Assembly: GCA_027579435.1 (NCBI GenBank)
Contig: JANBPK010000724.1
Coordinates: 1-40,972 of the forward strand
Direction of reading: 5' to 3'
DNA length: 40,972 nucleotides
DNA from: Candolleomyces eurysporus
Taxonomy: Eukaryota > Basidiomycota > Agaricomycetes > Agaricales > Psathyrellaceae
The translations under genes were made by a program, and so were the position numbers. This document shows positions 17,547 to 27,967 of this stretch, one piece after another. Within the stretch, counting starts at the first letter, position 1; each line of letters starts with the position of its first letter. Below the pieces are notes generated by a model. The model did no database searches. It was given only the letters and a program-made list of their open reading frames with translations, and was not told the origin of the DNA.

Positions 17547-20500
17547 TTCGCGAGGATCAAGGAGAAGTGGGACTCGTCCTTGAGCGAGATGAAGTAACAG
17601 GCGAGATGTCCTTTACCCACATGTTTACAGCAGAAAACCATACATTTACACAGAAAGAGTTGCAGTTAGCGTATGTCCAGATGGCAATGCAAGGAATGGA
17701 GTTAGATACAGAGGAGAAGAGGTTAGCAAGTTCGCGCTTACAAACGTATCTTCGCGAAGTTCGAGAAGAGGTCGCGGACCCAACCGTAGTCTTCCAGCAG
17801 CAAGAGGCTAGCCCTAACACTGCCCCAACCGGCTCGTCTCAGGATAAAAAGGCAAAGGCAAAGATGAAAGGTGTCTCTACTGGGACTAAGTACAAGAAGG
17901 TGGCGGATAAAGTGAAGCCAGTGCTCGGGAACCTCGACAAAAAGTTCAGAATAGTTCGCGAGATCCAGGGTGACCCTTTGGCTGACCTCCCGAAGCTACC
18001 AACAAGTCCCCAGGAGTTTGTACCTACTGGAAGATACACAGAAGAGCGTAAGAAAGCGATGGACAAACTTCATCAAGGTCCCTTTTTGTGGCCTGAAGAA
18101 AGAAAACTACTTCACGAATTTGTGGGCATCCATAATACGGCCTTCGCTTGGGATGATACAGAAAGAGGGAGTTTCAAACCTGAATACTTTCCCCCTATTG
18201 TTATTCCAACGGTCGCGCACGTTCCTTGGGTACTTAAGAATAGACCAGTGCCACCTGGACTTTATGACAGAATTTGCGAGTTGATCAGAAACAAGATTGG
18301 GGCTGGAGTTTATGAACCCTCGAATTCTTCCTATAGATCGAGATGGTTCTGCGTGTTGAAGAAAGACGGCGAGAGTTTGCGAATTGTGCACAGTCTTGAA
18401 CCTCTAAACAAGGTCACTATTGCGCATTCAGGAGTTCCACCTGCTACGGAGGACTTAGCTGCTAAATTTGCGGGTCGCGCATGCGGAGGATGTCTAGATT
18501 TATATGTCGGCTACGATGAGCGACTTCTAGCTCCTGAGTCTCGAGACTTGACGACTTTTCAGACGCCTTTTGGCGCCATGAGACTTGTGACTTTACCGAT
18601 GGGATGGACCAATTCCGTACCTATTTTTCATGACGATGTTACCCACATTTTGCAGCCAGAGATTCCCGAAGTAACTTGGCCGTTTCTCGATGATGTACCA
18701 GTTGGAGGTCCGAGGAGTCGGTACGAAACCAAGGATGGTGGTTATGAGACGATTCCAGAGAATTCAGGAATCCGAAGATTTGTCTGGGAACACTTCGAGA
18801 ACTTGAATCGAGTGGTCCAGCGCATGAAGTATTGTGGGGGAACCTTTTCAGGAAAGAAATCGGTTCTCTGCGCGGAAGAATTTGTAGTGGTAGGCCACCT
18901 ATGCACATACGAAGGAAGGAAGCCAATTCCCGAACGTGTTGAAGTCATACAACGATGGGGACCATGTATGTCTGTGTCCGATGTGAGATCCTTCTTAGGA
19001 ACCATTGGAACCTTCCGAATCTTTATTAAAGACTTCGCGAAGCGGGCAGAACCCATTCAGCGTTTGACACGAAAAGAAACACACTTCAAATGGGAGGAGG
19101 AACAAGAATTAGCAATGGAGGACTTGAAGAAAGCAGTTCGCGAAGCGCCGTGCTTGCGATCGCTCGATTATGACATCGATACTGAGATTAAACTCTCGGT
19201 AGATACTTCCTATATTGCTATCGGATGGTATATCAGCCAACAAGACGCCGAGGACTTCAAGAAGTGGTGGTACGCTCGTTTCGGGTCAACCCTGCTGACG
19301 CCTCGCGAGGCTCGTTATTCACAACCAAAACGCGAACTCTTTGGTTTGATGCGTGCTCTTGATGAAAACAAATATTGGTTGATCGGCTGTCGACGATTGG
19401 TAGTGAAGACGGATGCTCAGTACATTAAGGGGATGCTTAATAACCCTGAAGATGGACCAACTGTACAATCAACAGATGGATAGAGCAGATTTTGATGTAT
19501 CATTTGAGTTGAGGCATGTGGCAGGAAAGACCTTTGCAGCAGATGGTCTTTCACGAAGGACAAAGCAGCCGGGAGATCCAGATCCAAAACCTTGGGACCA
19601 CTCCTATGAGATCCATGACGGTCTCAGAGGATATACCAAACCTNCACGAAGAGGATCCTGAGCCTTTGGACTTTGAAGAATTTAAGAGAGAAATAGACAC
19701 GAGAGGAGGTTATGCTCAGACGTCACTAGCTTCGCGAAGAGACCTCGAATTAGAACTCTTTGACAATGAACTTTCGCAACTCTTGATCTTGGAGAGCAGA
19801 GTTCGAGAAGCGGAGAAGACTGAAAGACAACAAATGGTGAACGTCGAGATGCTTCCAGACCTAAGTCTAAAGGAAGACCCGGACGCTAGTGAAGAGTACG
19901 ATGAGGAGAGAAGGGCAAACTGGGCCAGAAAGTTGGATGAACGACTTCCTAAAATACAGAAGTGGTTGCAAGGGCCGCTCTCGAGACCTGAAGGAATTGA
20001 ACCTAAGGACTTCGGGAAGTGGGTTCGCGAATGTAGCCATTTCTACGAAAAGGACAATAAGTTGTATCGTCGACAAGCTGGTTTCCCTCAGATCGTAGTC
20101 GCGAAGGAACACAGGATGTACATGATGAGATCTGCTCACGATGCATTGGGACACAGAGGAGCTTGGGCGACGACTCAGTTCTTAGCGAAGCGGTTCTGGT
20201 GGCCGGACTTAGAAGGAGACGTCGCTTGGTACTGCAGAACATGTCATGTATGCCAGTTGCGTACAAAAATGCTCCTGAAGATTCCGCCACGAGTTACAGA
20301 GACTCCTTCGATTTTCCAAGTGTTGCACGCAGATGTCTTACACATGACGCCCGCTAGTAATGGCTGCAAATATATAGTCCATGGTCGTTGTGCATTGACG
20401 AGCTGGGCAGAAGGCAGACCACTTCGCGAAGACAACGGTGCGGCAATTGGGGCATGGCTGCTTGAAGTAATAACGCGCTGGGGTTGCATGCGAGAGATTG

Positions 20501-21330
20501 TAACGGACAATGGGGGGTCCTTCGAGAAGGCGACAGCGTGGCTCACGAAGAAATATGGTATCAAGGGGATTAAGATTTCGCCCTATAACTCTCAGGCCAA
20601 CGGGCGGATAGAGAGGCCTCACTATGATCTTCGGGACATGTTGTTCAAAGCCACAGGGGCAAAGACGAGTCAGTGGTTCTGGTACTTCCCTCATGTGTTA
20701 TGGGCGGACCGAATCACGTCGCGAAGACGCTTTGGTGTTTCTCCGTTCTTTATTGTAACAGGAGCTGAACCAGTGGTGCCTCTAGACATTCAGGAAGCCA
20801 CTTGGTTAGTAGAACCACCTAGCGGTCCCCTTACAACCGAGGAACTCATTGGCCAACGAGCCAAGGCCTTAGCGAAGCATCGTGACCTAGTTGAGGAAAT
20901 GAGAAGTAAAGTGGACAAGGAGAAACGTGATAGGGTTGCGAAGTACGAGAAAGAGCATTCTGCAGTAATCAAAGACTATCGCTTCAAGAGGGGTGATTTG
21001 GTTTTGCTCAGGAATACGAGCATCGAGAAAAGCCTGGATAAGAAGATGAAACCTAGGTATCTTGGTCCCTTAGTAGTGGTGTCAAGGAATAGGGGAGGTG
21101 CTTATATTTTGGCTGAATTGGATGGCACAGTGTTACAGTCGCCTTCAGCAGCTTTCAGAGTAATCCCTTACCACGCCAGAAAGAGGATCGAGCTCCCTCC
21201 CAATGTTCACGAATTCATTGACATATCGGTGAAGTCTCTTCGTGAGATGAGAGAGTCAAGGGACGAGGGAGACATGGAAGACTTAGCGTTCAGAGGCATG
21301 CCTGAAAGTTCGCGAACTACGAATGAGTAA
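17477..21330 (+). pseudogene. pol: Pol, unit 2: RT-RNase H-integrase with frameshifts
   Basis: Same domains as unit 1: RT with FLDD, RNase H, HHCC zinc site, integrase D,D,E and GPY/F-like end. Compared with unit 1 a C is missing in GGACCC near 19457, which leads to a TAG at 19481-19483. A T is also missing in CATTTTG near 19503, and an extra ambiguous base sits at 19644. The breaks fall between the RNase H Asp residues and the integrase. All are homopolymer changes or an N, so sequencing error is a real alternative to decay. Outside this 190-bp stretch both parts are open and nearly identical to unit 1. Confidence 0.85.
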
Positions 21331-21619
21331 AGGTGCTGAGGACAGCATTTCTTTTAAGTAGGGGGGAGAGAAGTACGCTTCGCGAACTAGATTTTTCGCG
21401 GATTACCTTTGGAATCAGCCTTCAAGGCATAGAAAAGCTCAAAAACAGGGGCAGTTTTAAAAAGAAGGTAGACTTAAGAGAGTACTATGCGATTACAGAG
21501 GTGCTAAGGCAAAAGTAGCTACTGTTTTCCGTATTAGTAAAGAGGAGTTCGAGAAGATGAAGGACGACAAGTTAAGAGTTCAGAAAAGTTAAAGAAAGAC
21601 GCATTCGAGGGTATATATC
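21331..21619 (+). other. Post-pol noncoding segment with hairpin and internal polypurine tract, unit 2
   Basis: Hairpin TGCTG-AGGA-CAGCA at 21334-21347 and AAGTAGGGGGGAGAG at 21356-21370. The tract has an A where unit 1 has C, so the G run is preserved. Otherwise like unit 1. Confidence 0.65.
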
Positions 21620-22950
21620 CTAGATCTCGATGGCGGGATCGAGAGGAATGATTTCGGGAGCTTCAGGAACTTCGGGAGCCTTCTCAGAACAGAAGGTAGC
21701 CAAAGAGGACTTGAGGGCCGCATATTCCTTGTTGAGGATCTCCCAATAGTTCGCGAAGATGTGGAGCTTGTGGATAACGGAAACCATCTCCAAACGAGTC
21801 TCGCTAATGGCACGACGAAGGGAATCTTCCTCCTGAGCACGCTCAGTGAAGTTCGCGATCGCACCATGAGTCTTAGCGAGGACCAAAGAGATAAACTCGT
21901 TGGAAATAGCCCTGTCATCGACTTCGAGAAGTTAGAAAAGTGATAAGAAGTTAATAAGAGAAACGACTTACTATACTCGAGCAAGCCACCATCGGGGAAA
22001 AGACGATGAGCAGTTCGCGAAATGGTGGAACCAGTGTCGATAGGAGGCAGATCCTTCTCAGCGCGAGCGCGCTTCGAGTTCAAAGCCATCGACCTAAGGA
22101 AGGCAGGAGAACCAGTGTCCATGCCTGGAACCGCGACATAGTCCATCTTGCGAGTAGTAGGAATTGAAGGAGGAGCAGAAGCGCGAATAGCAGCCTTCCC
22201 CTGAGATACCAAGTGAGGAACAAGTTGATAAAGAGTTGTGAAGTTATGAAACAAAGTTCACGAACCTTGCCACGACCTTTAGAAGGAGTTGGCTCCGACA
22301 TAGTTATATCGGCGTCCACTACGGAGTTGTCGGTAGTAGATGGGGCGCCTCCAGAAGAAGAGTCAGAACTGGAACTATCAGAGATTTCGATGATAATACC
22401 AGAAGCTGTAAAACGGTTCACGAAGTGAATAATCAGTATCAAGAAGTGAAGAAAAGACGAAAGGACGAACCATTGCCCTGACCACGACGAGCTTTGTTCT
22501 CGTTCTTAAACTCAGTAGCCAAAGAGAGCACAGGATGAGCTATATCGCTAGGAAAGCCAACAGAGTTCTCACCACACCAATTTTGGTGGGTAAAAAGCAC
22601 AGCTGCAGCTTGCCGAACGAAAGAAACGAAAGCGGGGTTGGTCCGAAGGATAGCGATCGCCTTAGGCTCCCAATCCTAGGTCGTGAAGTAATTAGAGCAA
22701 GAGGGAAGCGAGAAGGGATGAGGAGTACCTCAAGGAGAAGAACCACGGCGCGGATGGCAGACCTCATGAGAAGGAGAGTTGCTTTAGAGACAGCCCCAGT
22801 AGCTTCAAGCTCAGGAACTGCCGCCTTGCGAATATCGACCAACTTCTTAGCTTCTTCAACAATAACCTTGAGAAGCACAGCTTCTTGGCTGGCAAAGTCG
22901 AGAAAGACAGCGTCGGGATCGAGGGGAGGAGAGGTTTTCTTAGGAGGCAT
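21620..22950 (-). CDS. Antisense accessory gene A, unit 2 (5 exons, 365 aa)
   Basis: Exons on the minus strand: 22950-22729, 22675-22471, 22405-22266, 22200-21972, 21921-21620 (222, 205, 140, 229 and 302 bp, sum 1,098). Introns are 53, 65, 65 and 50 bp, all GT...AG. The second is 65 bp, not a multiple of 3, so splicing is required to keep the frame; this supports the model in all units. The last two exons are nearly identical to unit 1, while exons 1-2 are only about two-thirds identical at protein level. Function unknown. Confidence 0.85.
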
Positions 22951-23879
22951 AGCAGGAGTAAAAAGAAAGAGCGGGAATGAGGAAGAAATGAGTTCGTGAA
23001 GTCGAGCTTTTATCTCAGGCAACGGCGCACGGACCTTCGTGAAGCATTCCGAGCATTATTCCGAGATATCGCATGATTTCANGAGAGAATTAGCTATAAT
23101 TCCTCTCCGGCTTATTTCTCAAAACTCAGGACGAGATAAGATTGGCTGTTCACGAAGAGACTACCCCATTCGTGAAATGCGGTCACTTTACTTAGCGAAC
23201 AGCTGATGGTGATGAAAGATCTGCACATGTGTCCATCAAACATACTCACGCGGTTCACGAAGAAGGGACTTGGCGAGATCTTGATTTCGGGGATTTAGAC
23301 CGAGCATCTGAGAGCTTCATGAAGGAGGCCGAGAGTGTAAACTTAGTGATTTGGATTGATACTCAGGTCATTTGGGGGTGCACAAGGGCGGGGGTCTGAT
23401 TAACTGACTGAGAACTAGTGGTACATGGGTGGAATGCTACTGTATAAGAATCGAAGGGAGACGAGTATTATGCGAATGCGCGGAGGTGTGACTGGATGAG
23501 TTGTAGGCCGAACTGCAGGAAACTACGCTACCTGACAAATAGAAGAGNACAGGGTAGGAAGGTAGGAGTAGTTCGCGTCGACGATCATGTACACAGAAAA
23601 GAGGACAAGAGGGCAAGAAAAGATGACGACGATGCAATAAGAGAGGCTTCACGAAGTCCCAAGGAAGTTCAAGAAGGGAAAGAAGGGTTCATGAACAAAG
23701 TGCAAGCAGTCCAAGATGACGAAGGAGATGAAAGTATGAAAGGGGGACCCTACCCTGTGGAAGGAAGTGACAGACGCGCCCAGACACCATTGAGCTCACC
23801 CGGAGTCTCGACGGTGAAAGACAGCACCTGCAAATCCTACCTAACCCAACCCAAGCCCCTTCTAGCGCGTTGACGATGT
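22951..23879. other. Intergenic region between genes A and B, unit 2
   Basis: Presumed gene A promoter and gene B 3' region. It begins like unit 1 (GCGCACGGACCTTC motif near 23028) and then diverges. Rich in TTCACGAA/TTCGTGAA/TTCATGAA variants. I see no supported gene. Confidence 0.5.
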
Positions 23880-26103
23880 TCACGAAGTTGGAGGAAGAGC
23901 GGAAGGAGTGCTGGGAGGGGGTTCGATAGTGTCGATAGGAGTAGGGGATGCGAGCGGCTTGGGTGAAGACGAAGCAACGAGAGGATTGAGGGGCGAAGGG
24001 AAGGCTGGACGAAGAATGNAAGAGGAACTGCCTGCCCCCGGGGTTTGATGAAGCGTATTCAGGCNTTGGGCCCCGCGGCGAAGGATGTCGATGCCNGGAA
24101 TAGGTGCGAAGGGCGAGCCCAAGGTTGACGAGGCCTCAGCAACTTCAGGAAGCACCTCCGGAGGAGGAGGAAGGTCGAGGTACTGCATGGTGGAAGCCAC
24201 ACGGGCCTTGGGTTCGTACGCGACGTTGGGGAACTCGGCGATGAGCTTAGCCAAAGTAATTTTGTCGACCAACCGCTCGACGAACGGGTCCTGGTTGGCC
24301 TGGAGAGTCTCGACATAGCTCGCAATGAAGCGCCGTGAGGACTCGAAAAGCGTAGCCTTCTGGGTCGCGAGAGCTTGGAACGTTCTATAGGCCTCCCAGT
24401 GATGACGCATTTCGTGGTAGAGGTTATTCATGTCTTCGTGAAGTCAGTAACAAAGTTCATGAAGGAGCAGAAAGCGTTAGACGCACAGCTAGCGTTCGAA
24501 GGGCCATGGGAAAGGTCCCAGTAGCCACGAAGTTGTTCGTGAAGAACGGTTTCTCCTTTGTTGCGACACCAGGAGCAGATGGTTTTCCCTTTCTGACACG
24601 GGACGCACTTGCCTGACTTACCCNAGTGCGGAACACACTTGGTAGGGTCAGTCAAGCAAACGCGGTTGCGACAGGGGAAACGGAGCTAAGAGAACCCAAA
24701 GAAATGAGTAAGNAAGAAGGAAAGAGAGATGAAGCCGGGTCACGAACGGGTTCGGCAAGCTCAGGGCGCGTAACCAGAAGGGTAGCGGCCTCTGGGTCGG
24801 CCAGAAACACGGAAGGCGGAGCCAGGGCTTCGTAGACGCGAATGGCGCGCGCGGGGAGGGTACGGTCTTCGCNAGGAATGGCTGTCTTGATGGAATGAGA
24901 AGAGGAGGGAACGACCGGAATTTCAACGACTGGTTTAGGTTTTGCACGCGCAGTTGGTTTGGGGGTAGGAGTCCTAGGAGAAGATGGCCCCTCTTCGTCT
25001 TCGTCGACGATGACAGGCGCAGAAGAAACCTTCCTACCCTGACGCTTGGCAGTCAGCTTTTTAGGAGGCGGGTCTTCGTGAGGAGAGGAAACGAGTTGGT
25101 CGACATCATCATCATCGTCCAGCGCGACAAAGGAAGGGTCGGCGGCAGCGGAGATGACTTCTAGGATTTCTCTTTCGTTGCCGGAGGCGTTGCCTTCACT
25201 CTCTAGGTCGGAGTCGGCCCCGGACTCAGAAAGAGAAACGGCCCGCTGCTTCCCTTTGGCCTTGGACGCTTTGGAAGGGGAAGGAAGACGTTTGCTGCGA
25301 GTACGTAAAGGGCGGGACGCTTCAGGAGAGACATTGCGAGGGNCGCTTAGCCTGTTGAAGAATTTAAAAGATCAAGTTCGCGAAGCCAAGAAGCACGGAA
25401 GACACACCTTAGGGAGTGGTTCACCCTTTTCCACCTTGACTGGGGCTGGGGAACCGTCGGGTCGAGCGCGCTTCTTAGGGACGACTTTGGACGTTTCAGG
25501 AGCGGCCTTGGTGCCTCTCGAAGATGAGTCTTTGGCTAGACNAAGGTCAAATATGGGGGCATCAGCTTCATGAAGCCACCGGGAAGTAGGGAGGCCGGAT
25601 AAAGTGAAAACTCGCGAACCCTGTTCTGAGACCTTTTTGACCGGTCTAGGAACGACCTTCTTAGGCTTTTTGGCCTCTTCCTTGAGTCGCAGATGGGCTT
25701 GAAGGTTGGGAGGGACTGTGTCCAGGTCNGGGAGTACTTCGGGAAGGGCGGTGTCCAAGTTGGTGAGGACCGCCATTACGTCGGCAGGTTGCATAGCGAG
25801 AGCCAGGAAGTAATTTTGAGAAAGAATGTTGCCCACCCAGGAACACAGGGCTTGAGCGGCAGGGTATTCGAGGATATCGTTAGCCTTGGAACTGTGCATC
25901 CACGTCTGAGTAGAAGGGGCGAGGGATGAGGTAAAAAGGGACGCAAACATCGAAAGAGAAGGGAAACGTACCACGAGCTGAAGCACCTGGGTAATGAAGA
26001 GACCGGGGCTCTTAAGCTCCCCGGGGGACTCCCCAGCAACCCACACCTTGATGGGCTTCATGACTGCGTGGAATTGCGCGTAAATATCGTCGGGTTTAGG
26101 CAT
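23880..26103 (-). CDS. Antisense accessory gene B, unit 2 (5 exons, 661 aa)
   Basis: Exons on the minus strand: 26103-25972, 25905-25408, 25351-24748, 24685-24487, 24433-23880. Introns are 66, 56, 62 and 53 bp, GT...AG, at the same positions as in unit 1. The frame is open from MPKPD to TGA if the ambiguous base at 25343 is treated as a spurious insertion; exon 3 is then 603 bp. Exon 1 has exactly the same length as in unit 1 (132 bp). The cysteine cluster keeps the spacing C-x4-C-x6-C-x9-C-x2-C-x6-C with two further cysteines. LRGYWD and HWEAYRTFQALAT are retained. The acidic middle is largely replaced, and overall identity to unit 1 is low. Several Ns fall in coding sequence. Confidence 0.75.
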
Positions 26104-26498
26104 AGCGAGAGAGAGAAGCAGGGGAGGAAAGAAAGGAATTTTTCGAACTCCGGCGCCACCGTGGAGTCTTAAGAACAGCGGAAGACAGCTTGGAAGCTTG
26201 GAAAGAAGTTTTATGACAAAGACATTCAGTTGGGGGACCCCGGTAGAACTGAATAGCTTTAAACTTTTACGATCGATCGAAAGAGAACGGCTAGACGTAA
26301 TAACCTCAACGGCTAAGTCATTTTGATGGTGCCAGGCGCGATTGCCTTTTCGAGACAGAAAACGGCGGAGTGATGATCCTCTCGAGAGCGGGAGCAATAG
26401 AAGGCCGTCGGTGGCTTGCCAAGTAAAAAGATTAAAGTGGATCGATGTCAGACACACTGTTCACTGAGGACAGTGAAGATCTTAAGTCGGGAGGAGAT
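26104..26498. other. Gene B upstream region and 3' end of unit 2 internal domain
   Basis: Contains the ATTCAGTT/AACTGAAT inverted repeat (26224-26254), a conserved CGATCGA...AGACGTAAT block, the TTCACTG-AGGA-CAGTGAA hairpin (26461-26478) and the terminal polypurine tract at 26485-26498. No gene seen. Confidence 0.6.
26485..26498 (+). other. Terminal polypurine tract, unit 2
   Basis: AAGTCGGGAGGAGA directly before the LTR TGAT; one G to A change from unit 1. Confidence 0.85.
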
Positions 26499-26747
26499 GA
26501 TGCGCCGTCTGCGCGAACACCCTACAAAATTCGCGAACTTGTTCATGTTCTTCACGAATGGACTTATAAATAAGAAAGATCTTCATGAAGTTGGGAAACG
26601 ATAGAGTTGGAGTTTTCCCTGACTGCCAACTAAGCAGACTCCCCAGACGAGATAATAAAGTCAAGTACGACGGTTCAACGATGGTACTTTAAGTTCGTGA
26701 AGACCTCGTGAACGTATCCGAAACAACTATAACAAGAATCGAAGCTA

Positions 26748-26783
26748 TCTGATATGCCTGACCTGGCGAGGGACGATATCGGA
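26748..26783 (+). other. U3 hairpin with compensatory changes, LTR 26499-27849
   Basis: TCTGATAT pairs with ATATCGGA (8 bp including one T-G wobble) around a loop almost identical to that at 13026-13045. Confidence 0.7.
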
Positions 26784-27422
26784 GGGAGTTATGCGTACTA
26801 CAAAGGGAATTCGCCCTGACATCGCTAAGCAGAAGTCTTCATGAAGTAGCCGACAGCTTTGAGAACCTGATTGTCGATCCGCTAAGCCAACAAGCGCTGA
26901 CCTTACTCTTTTGGGAGGTATCAACGTTAATTGATTCGGCTTCGGAAGGATCGTCCGATGTTCATGAACCCGAACGGGAAACCGGAAGGCACGACTAAAG
27001 CATATAGGGTCAGCAACCCGAAGCTCAGTCAGCCTGTCCCTAGCCAAGAGAAGGAAAGAGTCAGCAGAGTAGTGAAGCAGTGTGGCTTGGTGGAGCCAAG
27101 CACCCAAAAGTCGGATCAATTCGTCGGATTAGGTGCGCGAACGGAAGGGCGCGCTCTCCGGAAGCAATCCTCGGTGAATATCCATGCGGGCTTGATAACA
27201 GCCGCGTCCAGAACAGGTTCGCGAAGCGCCTGGACTGTGTTCTATGGTTCGAGACTCAACTCTCGGCCTTCGATACCCTCATATGATCGTGTTTCTTATC
27301 TCTCTCCGTCTCTGTCATCTGTTTGTTTCTCTGTCTGTTTGCCAAACATTAATTACATATATATANGTCTCTGTTTTACTTGTATNATGATTAGCGGGTA
27401 GCTAGCGTTTGTATTTCGCGTC

Positions 27423-27436
27423 GGGACCGTGTTCCC
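27423..27436 (+). other. CCGTGT-loop hairpin 1, LTR 26499-27849
   Basis: GGGA-CCGTGT-TCCC. A second copy, GAGA-CCGTGT-TCTC, is at 27547-27560. Confidence 0.65.
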
Positions 27437-27854
27437 AGGAATCTACGAGAGTCATCTGTTATCGAGAAAGGGTGTTTAAGTTCGCAAAGTCAATCAGAGT
27501 TGTGTCGCTTGCATATTATCGAATCGTTCTTGCGTTAAAGTTGCTCGAGACCGTGTTCTCTGTTCGCGAAGTTATCCGTCGTATCTCGAACCCTATCGTG
27601 TGTTAGCGAAGTCACTTCGTGAAGCATTTCTATCGTTGCTGGATGAGCCTTAGCTCCCCCTCGAACTTGCGATTGTACAAGAAGAGTTCTAGAAGCCTCT
27701 GTCGACTCGACTTAGAGCTTTTACCTATACCCCTTGCCCGCCTTTATCTTCACGAAGGTATTTGGTGTGTTGTGTTGTTGTGGTTGTGTGTGTGTTTGAG
27801 TTCTATAGTTTTGTTGGTTAGAGAGCCCTAGTTCGCTACCTGCACATCATCTAT

Positions 27855-27872
27855 TGGAGCCCACCGCGAGGG
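27855..27872 (+). other. Primer binding site, unit 3
   Basis: Same sequence and same 5-nt spacing from the LTR end at 27849 as in units 1 and 2. Confidence 0.75.
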
Positions 27873-27967
27873 GGAGTCTTAAAGGATCAATTGACTTCGG
27901 TTTTATTGTCTCTACGACTTGCCTTTGCGCCACCCAGTCTTAATAAGACTATCATTCAGTTCGCGAA

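Larger units (their letters stand above)
12766..27849 (+). mobile_element. Gypsy LTR retrotransposon unit 2
   Basis: Second unit, offset from unit 1 by 13,808 bp through gag and most of pol. Both LTRs are in the window. The core from R-U5 through pol is nearly identical to unit 1, but the antisense gene B region and U3 are strongly diverged. pol has two single-base deletions and one ambiguous base around 19457-19644 that break its frame. Genes A and B are both open after splicing. Confidence 0.92.
26499..27849 (+). repeat. LTR shared by units 2 and 3 (1,351 bp)
   Basis: TGAT start after a purine tract (26485-26498) and ATCA end, followed by the same 5-nt spacer and TGG. Its R-U5 half is almost identical to the other LTRs; its U3 half differs by many substitutions and small indels. 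Two ambiguous bases lie in the TATA-like area (about 27366 and 27386). Confidence 0.92.
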
